Assembly (NCBI GenBank): GCA_032622095.1
Contig: CP136069.1
Span: 122,126,126 to 122,190,125 of the forward strand
Reading direction: 5' to 3'
DNA: 64,000 nucleotides
From: Siphonodentalium dalli
Taxonomy: Eukaryota > Mollusca > Scaphopoda > Gadilida > Siphonodentaliidae
Position 1 is the first letter of the stretch, and every line of letters starts with the position of its first letter. The notes under the pieces are model-generated. The model had not been told where the DNA came from and did not search any database. It saw nothing but the letters and a program-made list of their open reading frames with translations. The translations under genes and the position numbers were made by a program. This document shows positions 22,816-34,800 of the stretch, one piece after another.

Positions 22816-22965
22816 TTAACCCTTCCATGACGGGATTTGCGCTGAAGCATTAAAGACCCATAGGGAGGCTCGCATATATAAGAGAATGCACTGGCTTACA
22901 AGGTCAAGGTAAATATTGTTAGGCCAATGCAATCTAAAATATGTGAGGCGCCCTAAAAGGAACTG
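22816..22965. mobile_element. piggyBac-like MITE, truncated
   Basis: TTAA at 22816, then cccttccatgacgggatttg. It keeps one hairpin arm, the ggcttacaaggtcaaggtaa spacer and part of the second hairpin, then stops. The first hairpin has lost most of its left arm. Confidence 0.7.
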
Positions 22966-23610
22966 CACAATAAGTTCAAATATGATTTATAGGTCATTTG
23001 TTGAATATATAATATGAACATTTCCCACCAATGAAAATCAATCGGCCAAAAAAACTAAAATATGCAACGAAAAATGTTTTATTTATTTTCTCGCAGACAG
23101 TCATGATTTCAGGTGGTAGAATGAGCGCATACTCTAGTTGGGTTCATTGTCTAAATAATGCAGTGTGTTTTTTTGAAAATATTTCTGTCAAACTGTCTAT
23201 CGATCTACATGAAAAAATGGTTGTTACTCTTTTTAAAAAACACTTTTTTACCATAATTTGTACCATAATATCCCGGTGAGGGTAAACACATGTTGTTATA
23301 TCACTATAGCATACATTGATTGTTTTAAATTGAGATTTGTTTTAAATTCACGAATGGAGTAATGGGGGGGCCTCCTTAAAGTTATTACATGAAATCTCTG
23401 TGTACATTCCATGGGGTTATTCTGAACAGCACCCAATGACAATTATATCGATAGTAAACAATTTGAAGATGCGCTCCTGTCTGCATTGTGGTATAATTGA
23501 TGCCCATAATCAATAGCAATGTGCTACATTCTAAATTTGTTCACTAAAGGCAAGTGATGCTGACAACTAAAGACAAATCAGAATGCGTGTTTTAGCAACA
23601 GATATTCAAC

Positions 23611-24164
23611 TTAACCTTTTCATGACTGCAGGTTCCTAATACCTTGTGAAAACCCTGTGCCAATGCATTCTCTTAAAAGTTATGTGAAACACTCCATTGA
23701 TTGCTCTTGATCAAATAGTTATTTTACAATTATTATAATTAAATTGACAACACACAACATCATTCTTATATATTAATCAAATGCAGTGACTCTCGACGGC
23801 GAAATCATTTTCCCTAGTTTATCGCCCTATAGTTGTGCCCTCGACAAGTAAATATTTACAATTGACCATAGTTCAGACGTTGTTTCATATGGAGTGGTAA
23901 GGTCAATTTGCTTAAGATTTTTAGTGATGTAAGTTGAATGTTACATTTGTCCAGTTGGCATAGCATCTGAATACTAGCTCCCATAGGGAGCCTCGCATAT
24001 ATAAGAGAATACATTGGCCTAACAATATTTACCATGAACTTGTAAGCCAGTGTATGTTCTTATATATGCAAGGCTCCTTATGGAAGACTTGAATATATAA
24101 GAGAATGCACTGGCACAAGATCTTTTATGCTGCACCAGCGCAGCTCCCATCATGAAAGGGTTAA
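23611..24164. mobile_element. piggyBac-like MITE split by a roughly 290-bp insertion
   Basis: The left end (TTAA 23611, ccttttcatgactgcaggtt) and first hairpin arm run to about 23675. The second arm (gggagcctcgcatatataag) resumes at about 23985 and the element ends gaaagggTTAA at 24164. The right end lies 22 bases from the exon 4 donor of the large gene. Confidence 0.65.
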
Positions 24165-24186
24165 ATAACAATTTGGTAGAAATTAC

Positions 24187-24343
24187 CTCCGCGGTGTCCT
24201 GCTTGGATGCATGTTTGAATGGCTGCTTTACATTATGATTTACTTTTCTGACTGTTGCACTGGGAGGAACATATTGGCCACTTTTAGGTCGGATTGACGC
24301 AGCTGATGATAAACGGGAGATATTACCCTCTCTTGTATTTGGT
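24187..24343 (-). CDS. Exon 4 of the large gene (residues 136-187)
   Basis: A 157-base exon with acceptor cttttag and donor GCGGAG/gtaatt. It encodes 52 residues beginning PNTREGNISRLSSAAS, Ser- and Lys-rich with a net positive charge. It ends in phase 0, as exon 5 requires. The donor is only 22 bases from the TTAA end of a piggyBac-like MITE at 24164. Confidence 0.75.
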
Positions 24344-24653
24344 CTAAAAGTAAAAAAAAAAGTAAACTTCATTAATACATTGTCTTTTCCAATTGAATAC
24401 TTGTTCATGAGTAGTAATTTTATTCCCATTACTTCATTTCTAGGATAATAAGTAAAAAAAAAGCTTGTTAAACTGATTATGGCTCAAAAGAAAAAAGGGC
24501 CTTTTCTTCCAAAGCACAAAACAACCAATACGGAGTGTTCCTTGTTAGTTTCTCAATTATCATTAAACTATAAAAATAAATAACATTAGTCACATATCTG
24601 CTAATTTGAAAATAGTAATTTATATCTTTTTAGATTTAGTTTGAGGCCAGAAG

Positions 24654-24886
24654 CAAGCCTTGAAATAGTGTGTCTGTCATTTACAATGAGGTACCCAGAG
24701 AGTGAATTTTAGTGATGCTAACCCGCATAGCAGGCTAGCATCAACAAATTCACCGTCTGTGAACCTCATTCTGCTTAGGCATATTGAGGTCTCCAGAGGG
24801 TGAATTTAATTGTGTTGGGTAGTGTCACTAAACTCACACTCAGTGGACCTCATTCTGCAAATGACAGACACACTATATCAATGCAT
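24654..24886. mobile_element. Second nested-hairpin MITE family, diverged copy
   Basis: Left end caagccttgaaatagtgtgt, right end cactatatcaatgcatg. Two decayed hairpins with the same agaggtccccagagggtgaa-type arms and Cys-like gctaacccgcatagcaggct loop. Confidence 0.8.
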
Positions 24887-25000
24887 GGTAGGAGGGTGTA
24901 TGCAGCTTTAACAACACTAAGCCGAGCAGACTTCCTTGAACCTCTGCATAAAGAACTTGAGGAAGCTGATATATAAGCAATGAATGTGTTATTGACACTG

Positions 25001-26068
25001 TAGCTCAACTTGGGGAGGCATTCATAATTTTATGCTGAACAGTCAATAAAATGATAAAGAAGGAAAGTCAAAAAGTTTCATTAAATGGACAGTGTTGTGT
25101 ACTTGTAAATGAAATTATTTTTTCATTTCAATCATTTCTCCATGGGATGCAGGGCCAGGGTGTACCGATGGATTCAAATGTGAAATCCAAGATGGCTGCT
25201 GGTGGCCATGTTTTTTAACAATTTCGGAAACATTGGACAGCTCCATCTAGAAGTCACCCAAAAAAAACCATATGAAGTTGGATGAGGGATGTGGCATGTA
25301 GGATATGCCAAAGAATTTTAGTCATGCAAAGATTAAAATTCAAGATGGCCACTGGCAGCCATTTTTTTAATGAATTTCGGAAAAAATTGATGGCTACAAT
25401 ACAGAGGTCACCCTGAAGATGCATATAATGTTTTTCACTGAAAATCCTTCATATTCAATAGCTCTCATCTGGAGGTGATCCTAATCATAATGTATATTTA
25501 CATTTCTTTGATATATTCAGGCTGCAGGTAGTGCCAATGGATTCAAATTTGAAATCCAAGATGGCTGCTGGCGGCCATGTTTTTTAACAAATTTCGGAAA
25601 TAATCAATGGCTTCCATGTAGAGTTCACCCAATAAGATCCATATGAAGTTTGGTGGCAATCATATGAGGAATGTGGTCTGTAGGTTGTGCCGAAGGATTT
25701 AGTCATGCAAAGAGTAAAATCCAAGATGGCTGCTGGCAGCCATGTCTTTCATTGAAAATCGATAAAATTTTGTAGCTTTTTTAAAGCTCCCATCTAGAAG
25801 TAATCCTAAACATGCCATAAATTTTCAAAACATTTCTCCAGTAAATGCTGGTTGCAGGGTGTGCTGATGGATTCAAATTTGAAATCCAAAATGGCCACAA
25901 ATTCCAGAACAAATTTATAGCTCCCATCTGAAGATCCATATGAAGTTTGGTGATGATATGGATGAGGGATGCGGCCTGTAGGGTGAGACAAATTATATTG
26001 TTGATGGATGCACAGACAGATACCAACCCATGGCAATAGCTCAAGCTTGACTTCGTCAAGTTGAGCTA
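25001..26068 (+). mobile_element. 1.07-kb element with tagctcaactt inverted ends, copy 1
   Basis: Begins tagctcaacttgggg and ends cgtcaagttgagcta. The inside is three to four diverged tandem units of about 290-370 bases, each with gattcaaatttgaaatccaa and gatggctgctggcggccatg. No coding is supported. It ends about 60 bases from exon 3. Confidence 0.7.
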
Positions 26069-26130
26069 AAAACGAGGTCCCCTCAAAATTGTCAGTCATG
26101 TACCTATGATTGTTTCCCGGTGGCTTACAC

Positions 26131-26218
26131 GAGGCCAGATATGATGATATCAATGGATCAGAAACCGAATCATGCGCAGCTCTACTCCCACCATGAGACA
26201 ATATTCTTGATTGGTTTG
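26131..26218 (-). CDS. Exon 3 of the large gene (residues 107-134)
   Basis: An 88-base exon with acceptor ttttccag. The frame reads NQSRILSHGGSRAAHD and on to SSYLA. The donor is CTC/gtgtaag; the alternative GTAAG two bases later would break the frame with exon 4. It ends with two bases (TC) that join A of exon 4 to give Ser135. Its donor side lies about 60 bases from a repeat element ending at 26068. Confidence 0.7.
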
Positions 26219-26368
26219 CTGGAAAAAAAACAAAAACATTTCATCATATCATATTACTCCTCATCCCCTGATTCAGAATCATGTTAACATAACAATAATA
26301 CATTTGGGTACACCTGGCACTATTTCCTGTTATGCAACGACTGTTGCATATCATTATTATAGATGGGT

Positions 26369-26508
26369 TTAACCCTTTCAGTGCCAAGTCCGATTTTTGG
26401 AAGAGCTCTTGCCATCAATGTATCACATTATTATAATCAATAAATTTGAAAAATGATCAAGGAAATATGGGTTGATACAAAAATCGGACTTGGCAGTGAA
26501 AGGGTTAA
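26369..26508. mobile_element. Short 132-bp piggyBac-like MITE, intact
   Basis: TTAA at 26369-26372 and 26505-26508 flank perfect-looking inverted ends CCCTTTCAGTGCCAAGTCCG and on through ATTTTTG. There is no hairpin cargo. It is the simplest member and shows the minimal terminus. Confidence 0.85.
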
Positions 26509-29383
26509 TGAATGGAATAAGGGTCGGATCATGTAATAAAGTTATTTATTGGCTCCATGACTTTTGATTTTGTGGAATTAAAATGTTACTAATTGGCCTA
26601 GACATCCTCCTGATGATCACTGATGAGCAGACATACCCCTTTAACTTCAGGACATACATACTGATACATGTACTCCCACCAGAACATGCATACAGCTTGA
26701 GGCAGACCTACATTCACTCCCAACTGATACCCTCAAATAAGATCGCTGCCACTGTTCTAGACAGCTGATAATAATAGTCGAGTTGACCCAAATACTCATA
26801 TGTACATAGGTTTTAATTTAATTTAATCCCATTCTAGGACAGGTACAGACATTGAAGATCATTTATTGATTATTTGTCCACAAGAACTATGTTCAACTAT
26901 TCCAGTATTAAATGGGAAGCACATATAGGTTATTAGGGTTTTTATTACCGTTTTTGGTTGAAAAATAGTGATTTTTGCAATAAATGTGATAATTTGGAAT
27001 TGGAACATTTATTGGATACTACATTTAGTCCAGCAGATATTGGTCGACATCTGCACCCCCCCCCCCCCCCCCCCCAGGACTCAACTTCACCCCACTAATT
27101 TTCTTCCTTAAGGTCTCCTCTAATTTTTTTCACTTGTGGCCGCAGACTCCAGACAAGATGGCGTCCATCATGGCGGCCATTTATTTTAAATGCACCATGT
27201 CTCTTTGATCCTCGTTATAGTAAAGATGATATCACATGCGGTCTTGTTTTCCGCTCGATTCGTTATGCTAATATACAACCCTTACAAATTAGCCAAAATT
27301 CCGACACCAGAATCCAATATGGCGGCCAAGATGGCCACCGAAATGTGAAAATATGCTATTTTTCTGACATGTTTCCACATTTCGTTTCTCTGTGGGAAAA
27401 TGTTGGCATCTTTACGTCATGTTATACATTTATCATATAGAGGAGTCATTTTCGACCACATGGGGACCATAATATACATTCATTACGGGATATTTTTGTC
27501 CGATATCACGTTTTCCCAAATGCCGGTATAATAGGTCAAAGCCGAATCTACGTTAATAACGCGATGTAATGTTTCGAATCAATGAATGTTATTGCTATTA
27601 TAACAACACCCATGCATATATATGTGCAGGAGATACTCGAGCTATGATTCCTCTTATACATGAGTTGAGGAATATTTACCCAAATCCAAGATGGCGGCCA
27701 AAATGGCCACCAGAAATCAAAAATTGCCGAAAATCACCGATTTTAACATCAGTGAGCATTATTGTCATGAAAACTCCACACCTGCTTACTATTGTGAGTT
27801 GGGAACACTTAGGCGAGGAACTTTCCTTGTACCATATCCAAATAAAAGTACCGCAAATCCAAAATGGCGGACAGATTTTGAAAAATCACCGAAATTCCCT
27901 CATATTCACATCATTGGGCATTTTTGTCGAGACAACCCCACCCATGCGTACAGTTGATTTGGAAATACTGAGGTGAAGTAATTACCTTACATCTCAAGCA
28001 AGAAATGGTTTTCCAAATCGAAGATGGCGGCCAAAATGGCGACCGAAATTTGAAAATACGCTTACATTCCTTTACTTTCTTATGATGGGCGTTATTGTTT
28101 CGCAATTTCTACCCACCATTACATGTTGATATGTATGAATTATTCATTAGGGTTTGTCAAGTGATAATCACAGTCAATATGGCGGCCAAACTGGCGGCCA
28201 GAAATTGAAAAGAAGCCGATATTATCACATACTAATTACAACTTTTTGTCATAATATCGATTTGTATAGACGAAACGGTACATAATATAAGCCATATATT
28301 AGTTCCAATATAAGTCGTAGCCTTTTGGAATGATGAAAACCCACAATCGGGATGTGGCATTTCAAAATCCATTCTCCACTAAGGGCTCATACTGGCCGTA
28401 ACCGTATATAGGTGCGCCGAATAGTCATATTATGACTTCCAAGAATCAAAACAACAGTACCTGAGCTTATTCTGAATTTGCCACATTCAGCATTATCTAG
28501 ACCCGTTTCCGTCTCTTCGTCAGATTAATCTATCTCACTCACAACAACAGTTTACTACACTTCTTTGTAGAAGGGTGCCACTAATCGCAATGTTTCAAAC
28601 AATACATATGCCGGTGTACAGCTCACGTGTTTGTTTCGAAAGCTTGGAATTCTTAGCGAGCTTCATTCGTGGTATAGCTTATGGTATAATTCAGATGCTA
28701 CATATGGGGTATAGGCGTAATCTTGTGCGATACACTAGAAAGGTATTCGGTCGATGCGTATACTAGCTTTCAGAAGGACCTATATATCTGCGTATTGTCA
28801 GCTCTGGTGACCCAATGGGGATAACAACCTGTACACCTGGTGATCTTCCCAAACAGCCACTTCGCATACTCATCTAATGCACTGACGTATACGGACAACT
28901 TCTGAATATGGCTTCGAATGTTGAAAGCCCGACATTTGACGGATGCATTTCTGCTAAGGCGTAGAAGACCATAATGCATAATATACCCAATCTCATTGAA
29001 CATGATCATAAGAACAAGCTTGTTGGCGTCCAGCAATTGTCTCACCGAACAGATCCAATCACATCATGCTGCAGATGATAACAATACATACGATGCTATT
29101 TTGTGGGTATGTGTCATGATAGTGGAAATGAAATTGGACCATGACTGCACCGCCCCTTATTTTGTTATGTTTTAGATTCAGACAGGATCTCATGTGTGGC
29201 TTTGCTTCCCTTCTATGCTAAGATTGTATATTCCCATCCGTTTGGAAGCCGTTCTTAAATAGCTGGACCAGGCTTGTGCCATTGGCTACTGCTGTATAAG
29301 CCCCACCAAGACTGGAGTGTAGTCTTAAAGGCGATACCTTTGATAGTTGGTTGATATGTTATACTCACGCTGGGTGGTATGGT

Positions 29384-29542
29384 TCAAGAAAGTACAAATG
29401 CCATCAACAAAAGGGTGAAATGTTCAACGCGAAGAACATCCAGAGGAATGTTACGTTGATGACCTCTTGCATTCAGTTCAACAAACGTTGGTACACCAAG
29501 TGATTTCTTGGTAACATCACCATTGCGAACATTTTCCTGCAT
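29384..29542 (-). CDS. Possible ORF remnant in the palindrome centre (52 codons)
   Basis: ATG at 29542 reads MQENVRNGDVTKKSLGVPTF, then VELNARGHQRNIPLDVLRVE and on to a TGA at 29384. The composition is protein-like, with no low complexity, and it lies in the only part of the palindrome without an inverted partner. It may be a piece of a transposase or a captured exon. I do not recognise it. Confidence 0.3.
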   Translation of the reverse strand: MQENVRNGDVTKKSLGVPTFVELNARGHQRNIPLDVLRVEHFTLLLMAFVLS

Positions 29543-30467
29543 GAGACATTAACTGCTATATTCTAAAGTTATATATATAAAGCTATATGACCATAAAGGT
29601 CGCGTTCCCCAACGTCCACTACCATTGCCATCGAGACTGTAAATTGTTCTTTAAATACATAGTGAAATAAATGCACCACAGTTCCTGACATTTTCTTGAA
29701 TAATACCGCCAACATACTGACACTAACCCTGAGAGAGGATAACAAAAAACGCATACATTCATGCTATAAAGACATTATCCTTCAGTCCATCCGACTGTTT
29801 TTAGGGAGGCTAGCATAGTATTATCCAGACAAAATTGTATGTAGTTGAATCAGAAAGGCTTCGAAACGGATGTGGAAATACAATCTTACCACACCAAATA
29901 AAACCGACACGCATGACATTCTATATCTTAAACATGCACCAGATGTAGGGGTGGTGTATACCGTGGCCCAATTCATTCCCACTATCATGGTGCATGTCCA
30001 TAAACTAGCACCACGAGCATTGTTCCTCTCTGCTGGGAGATATTCGACGAGACAAATGCGGGGCGTCACACAGTTTGCTTCGGATCATGGTCAAGAAGTG
30101 TGGGTCGTCTGTACACTATGGTCTTCTCCTTAGCAGATAGACATCTGTTCAAGGGAATGAGACAGCTAGCAACCTTCGAAACACTGTCAAAGTTGTCCAC
30201 ACATGCCAATACGTTCGCTGCGTTTGTGAGTTGACGAACCTTCTATTGAGAAGTGACTAGCTAACTGGTTCGCCAGGTGTACATGTCGTTATCCCCATGG
30301 GGTATGAGACACATACAGAGCGATGACCTTCTGTAAGCTTGTATACTCATCGGTCATATGCCTTCATAGTTCAAGATGACGCACAAATATCATATTTAGC
30401 AAATATTTAAAATCGTAAGCTAGACACCGGAAAATGAATTGTTTGAAACGTTATGATTAGAGGGACC

Positions 30468-30593
30468 CTACTCCCAGGAAGTGGTGAATACTTTGTCGGT
30501 GTGAGCTACCTAGATTTATCAGACAAAGAAATGGAAGCTGGTCCAGATAATTATGGACGTGACGTGGCAAATCAGAATCTGTTATCAGGTAAT
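30468..30593 (+). pseudogene. Possible exon remnant in the right arm of the palindrome
   Basis: An open stretch (GTLLPGSGEYFVGVSYLDLS, then DKEMEAGPDNYGRDVANQNL) ends at a good donor, TTATCAG/gtaatt at 30594. The inverted counterpart in the left arm (28450-28590) aligns at DNA level but contains stops, so only one arm keeps the frame. The function is unknown. Confidence 0.25.
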
Positions 30594-32132
30594 TGTTCTG
30601 ATATAACTATTCGGCGCACCTACGCTTACGGCCATTATCGGCGCTAAGTGGAGAATGGATTTCGAAATGCCACATCGCGATATTAATTGTGGTTTTCATC
30701 TTTCCAGAAGGATACGAGCTATGTTATGCGTTTTGATACCTTCAAGTTGAACTAGTAGATGGTGTATGTACAGTTTCGTCCATACATACCGATACTATGA
30801 CAAAAAGTTGAAATTAATATGTGAAAATATCGATTTCTTTTCAATTTCTAGCCGCCAATTTAGCAGCGATCTTGGCTGTGAGTATCAATTGCCAAACCCT
30901 AATGAATACTTCATGTCACTATCCCATATCAACATGTAATGGTGGATAGAAATCGCGAAACAACAACGCCCATCGTAAGAAAGTAAAGGAATGTAGACTT
31001 GTTTTCAAATTTCGGTCGCCATTTTGGCCGCCATCTATGATTTGGAAAACAATTTATTGCATGAGATGTAAGGTAATTACTTCACCTCAGTATTTCCAAA
31101 TCAACTGTAAGCATGGGTGGAGTTGTCTCGACAATAATGCCCAATGATGTGAATATGAAGGAATTTCGGTGATTTTTCAAAATCTGTCCGCCATTGTGGG
31201 CGCCATTTTGGATTTGGGGTACTTTTATTTGGATATGGTACAAGGAAAGTTCTTCGCCTAAGTGTTCCCAACTCACAATAGTAAGCAGGTGTGGAGTTTT
31301 CATGACAATAGTGCTCACTGATGTTAAAATCGGCGATTTTCGGCAATTTTTTATTTCTGGTGGCCATTTTGGCCGCCATCTTGGATTTGGGTAAATATTC
31401 CTCAACTCAGGCATAAGATGAATCCTAGCTCGAGTATATCCTGCACATATATATGCATGGGTGTTGTTATAATAGCAATAACATACATCGCGTTATTAAC
31501 GTAGATTCGGCTTTGACCTATTATACCGGCATTTGGGAAAACGTGATATCGGATAAAAATATCCTGTAATGAATGTATATTATGGTCCCCATGTGGTCGC
31601 AAATGACTCCTCTATATGATAAATGTATAACATGGCGCAAAGATGCCAACATATTCCCACAGAGACAAACCAAAGGTGGTAACATGTCAGAAAAATAGCA
31701 TATTTTCACATTTTGGCGGCCATCTTGGCCGCCATATTGGATTCTGGTGTCGGATTTTTGGCTAATTTGTAAGGGTTGTATATTAGCATAACGAATCGAG
31801 CGGAAAACAAGACCGCATGTGATATCATCTTTACTATAACGGCGATCAAAGAGACATGGTGCATTTAAAAAAAATGGCCGCCATGATGGACGCCATCTTG
31901 TCTGGAGTCTCTGCGGCCACTTTTTTTTCTTGTTAACAAGTGAAAAAAATTAGAGGATACCTTAAGGAAGAAAATTAGTGGGGTGAAGTTGAGTCCTGGG
32001 GGGGGGGGGGGGGTGCAGAGGTCAACCAATATCTCCTGGACTAATTAGTTTATTTTAGTTACAGTATTAATTTATATATATTATGATAGCTTCATATGCG
32101 TACGTCAGAAAATGAAAGTGTCAGTGACACTG

Positions 32133-33732
32133 TAGCACAACTTTAGGGCCCCAATGGTGAGAAAAATCCAAGATGGCCATGTTTTTCATCAGAAATTGTT
32201 CAAATGAAATAGATCCCATATAGAGGTGATCCAAAACATACCTGTTTTAAAACTTTCAAAAACATTTCTTGGCATTCGACAGTGTCAGATGTACTGGTAC
32301 ATGTCTGAGAGAAAATAATAACATATCGGGCAGGCTGAGGCACTCCTGGCATTATTTCCATAGTCAAAAGCTTCCACTAAGTTTCTTTCTTCAAAATTAT
32401 GTAGATACAAAGCATGTGGTGACACAAAAAGTTTCTTTTTTCAAAATTTAATATGTAGATATAGAGCATGAGGTGATAGAAATACATGAGTATTCAGAAA
32501 TTGCATTTTCCTAAAATTTGGTGTTCATACTATAAAATAAATGAATCACAATGTAAACTACCAGTTGTTTGTTTTATTCAGATAATCATTAAAGTAGGTG
32601 AAAATTGCTGATTTTGACAATTGTGCAACAATTCATAAACAGAAATATCGCAATATTCATCTTCTATGCTGTGTAAAAAAATTCTCAGACTTTACTCTTG
32701 TTGGGCCTAAAATCATTTAAAAGTTCAGACTCTCACAATCATCATACCGAGAAAGAATTCCCAATATTCTTTGTTTTATAACTAATTTTATGCCTCAAAA
32801 ATCTGTTTTTGCCCAGGGTGACATTAGCATGGAATTGCCCTTCTTCCGACAATTGTAGGTTGCAGGGTGTACTGATGTATTAAAATGTGAAATTCAAGAT
32901 GACCGCTGGTAGACATGTTTTTAATGAAATTCTAAAACAAATTGACAATTCCCATCTATAGACAACCCCAATTATCCATATGAAGCTTGGTGATGATTGG
33001 GTGAGGGATGTGGCCTGTAGGGGGTGCTGAAGGATTTAGTCAAGCAAAGAGTAAAATCCAAGATAGCTACCAGCGGCCATGTTTGTTATTGATAATCGTT
33101 CAAATTAAAAAGCTCCCATCAGGAGGTGTTCCTAAACATGCCTGTAAATTTAAAAAACATTCCTCTGTCAAATGTGGGCTGCAGTGTGGGCCGATGGATT
33201 TAAATGTAAAATTTAAGATGGCTGTTGTTGGCCATATTTTTTAACGAACTTTAGAAAATTTTGATGGCACACATCTAGAGGCACCCCTCCCCAGAAGATC
33301 CATATGAAGTTAGGTGACAATCAGTTGATGGATGAGGTCTTCAGTGTATGCCGAAGGAATTAGTCATGCAAAGAGTAATTAAAATCCATTTTCACACTGA
33401 GTCCCATTACTCAATAAGGGCCATGAATCGGGAAAAATTCAATAGACGAAACCCGCTGTTTGTAAATACCCATGTTTGATCTGTGGTTCATCAACAAACC
33501 AAAGATCATTAAAATCCGCCTGACAATGACCAAGATATAGAGCTCACAGAGCCCTCTATATCCCCCGCAAAACTTTATTTGCAGGCGATATTAAATTGTA
33601 CTGACCTTCAATCATATGCACATCATTTTGAGTTGCACCAACCACCAGAAACGGCTCCGACTGAAATGCATATGTGGGTCCTTAATATACATCTACCGTA
33701 CATATACCGGTACTCAAAGTAAAGTTGAGCTA
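32133..33732 (+). mobile_element. Related 1.6-kb element, copy 2
   Basis: Begins tagcacaactttaggg and ends aaagttgagcta, with the same gcagggtgtactgatg and aagatggctg...ggccat units in the same orientation. Its right part contains exon 2 of the large gene (33606-33660) and a tatatcccccgcaaaac block, so other sequence is mixed in and the right boundary is uncertain. Confidence 0.5.
33606..33660 (-). CDS. Exon 2 of the large gene (residues 88-105 plus 1 base)
   Basis: A 55-base exon flanked by acceptor catttcag and donor GAAG/gtcagt. It reads SEPFLVVGATQNDVHMIE in the only frame that agrees with the phase 0 end of exon 1, and its single leftover G joins the CA at the start of exon 3 to make Ala106. 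It is too short for ORF scanning and is supported by phase agreement on both sides. Confidence 0.65.
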
Positions 33733-33949
33733 AAAATTATTGGAAATGACTAACTGTCATAAAAAGTACATTATCTGAACTGGTGCAAGGCTTGAATAAG
33801 TATTTAATACAAAGAAAACACTGCTTAAAAGAATGTTAGTTTGTGCTGGAAGTGGAAAGTACACTGTATATGCATATTCATTTGAATCATGTACTAATAA
33901 TTCAGAAACAATACTTTCACGCCACAGTGCATAATTTGCGTCTAACCAT

Positions 33950-34181
33950 TTAACCCTTTGAGTGCCAGGTCCGATTTTTGTATCAACCCATATACCCTGT
34001 GCCAATGCATTCTCTTATATATGCGAGTCGACCATAGGTCGCCTCGCATATATAAGAGAATGCATTGGCCTAACAATTTTTTTTTTTTTTACAATTTTAA
34101 TATATTTTATTATATTCTTTAACAGACTTATTGTGTAGGTTTAGGGCCGATTAGATCGGCCCCTGGCACTCAAAGGGTTAA
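33950..34181. mobile_element. piggyBac-like MITE with one hairpin, intact
   Basis: TTAA at 33950 and 34178, ends CCCTTTGAGTGCCAGGTCCG-like, closely related to the 26369 copy. It also carries the ccaatgcattctcttatata hairpin with the gtcgaccataggtcgcc loop found in the 1572 copy. It links the two MITE types. Confidence 0.85.
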
Positions 34182-34398
34182 CAATCATTCAATCAGTTTT
34201 TACAAATGGTGGTCTCTTTATTTTTTTTACAAATCAAATGATACATCTTCAACTTAGAGCCAAATTGTTTGTTTCCAAAACTTCCTGACAATGAAGTGTG
34301 CCATGAAAACAACTATAAAACATCAATATCTTCATTTTGATTCATTTTTAATTGTGGCGGAAAATATGGGAAAACTAGAATCCATAGCCATTTACAAG

Positions 34399-34687
34399 TA
34401 CCCTGCTGGACAAAACAAGTGTCCACTTAACTGCGGTGCGGTTAGCGTTGCCACCGCGGCCAAAATGTAACTACACCGCGGCTCCACCGGCTAACTACAG
34501 TTGGGCCGCGGTGTAATTGCCATTCGGCATGGGTAGTTGCCTTTCAGTGCAGTGAACTTGCCATTTGGCCGCAGTGTACTTGCCGTTCGGCCGCGGTGCT
34601 CAACTGCAGTTACAAACTTTGACACCGCGGCTGAATGGCAAATACACAGCGGTGCCAATGGACACTTGTTTTGTCCAGCGGGGGTAC
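34399..34687. mobile_element. 289-bp MITE with ggacaaaacaagtgtcc ends
   Basis: taccctgctggacaaaacaa gtgtcca at 34399 is inverted as tggacacttgttttgtccag cgggggta ending at 34686. The interior is GC-rich with at least six accgcggc/gccgcggt words in both orientations, a multi-arm palindrome. It sits in the first intron, close to exon 1. Confidence 0.85.
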
Positions 34688-34727
34688 TGTCTGCAGGCCG
34701 ATATCAGACTCATCCCGCTTCAGAAAT

Positions 34728-34796
34728 ACAGTAATGCCCTAAGTAATAGACTCCTTAACCGCAGCAGAATTATGGGTAACTTTTCAGGATTTAGTC
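34728..34796 (+). mobile_element. Partial arm of the fold-back element at the exon 1 donor
   Basis: Matches the first 69 bases of the arm (tacagtaatgccctaagtaa ... caggatttagtc) and stops four bases from the splice donor of exon 1 of the large gene. Confidence 0.75.
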
Positions 34797-34800
34797 TGAC

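Larger units (their letters stand above)
27024..32046. mobile_element. 5-kb near-complete palindrome, unclassified element
   Basis: Left arm from ttagtccagcagatattggt (27024) and right arm ending ctcctggactaa (32046) are inverted copies, including matched C and G homopolymers (27056-27075 and 31999-32013). The outer 1.4 kb of each arm is very similar. The inner parts (28450-29270 against 29840-30640) still align by eye but are much more diverged, leaving a centre of about 0.6 kb. The arms hold tandem units with aagatggcggccaaaatggc. It lies in the intron between exons 2 and 3. Confidence 0.8.

Noticed and set aside
24655-24886. A transcription terminator or tRNA cluster suggested by strong hairpins
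   Set aside because: The hairpins are dispersed in many copies with terminal inverted repeats, so they are MITEs.
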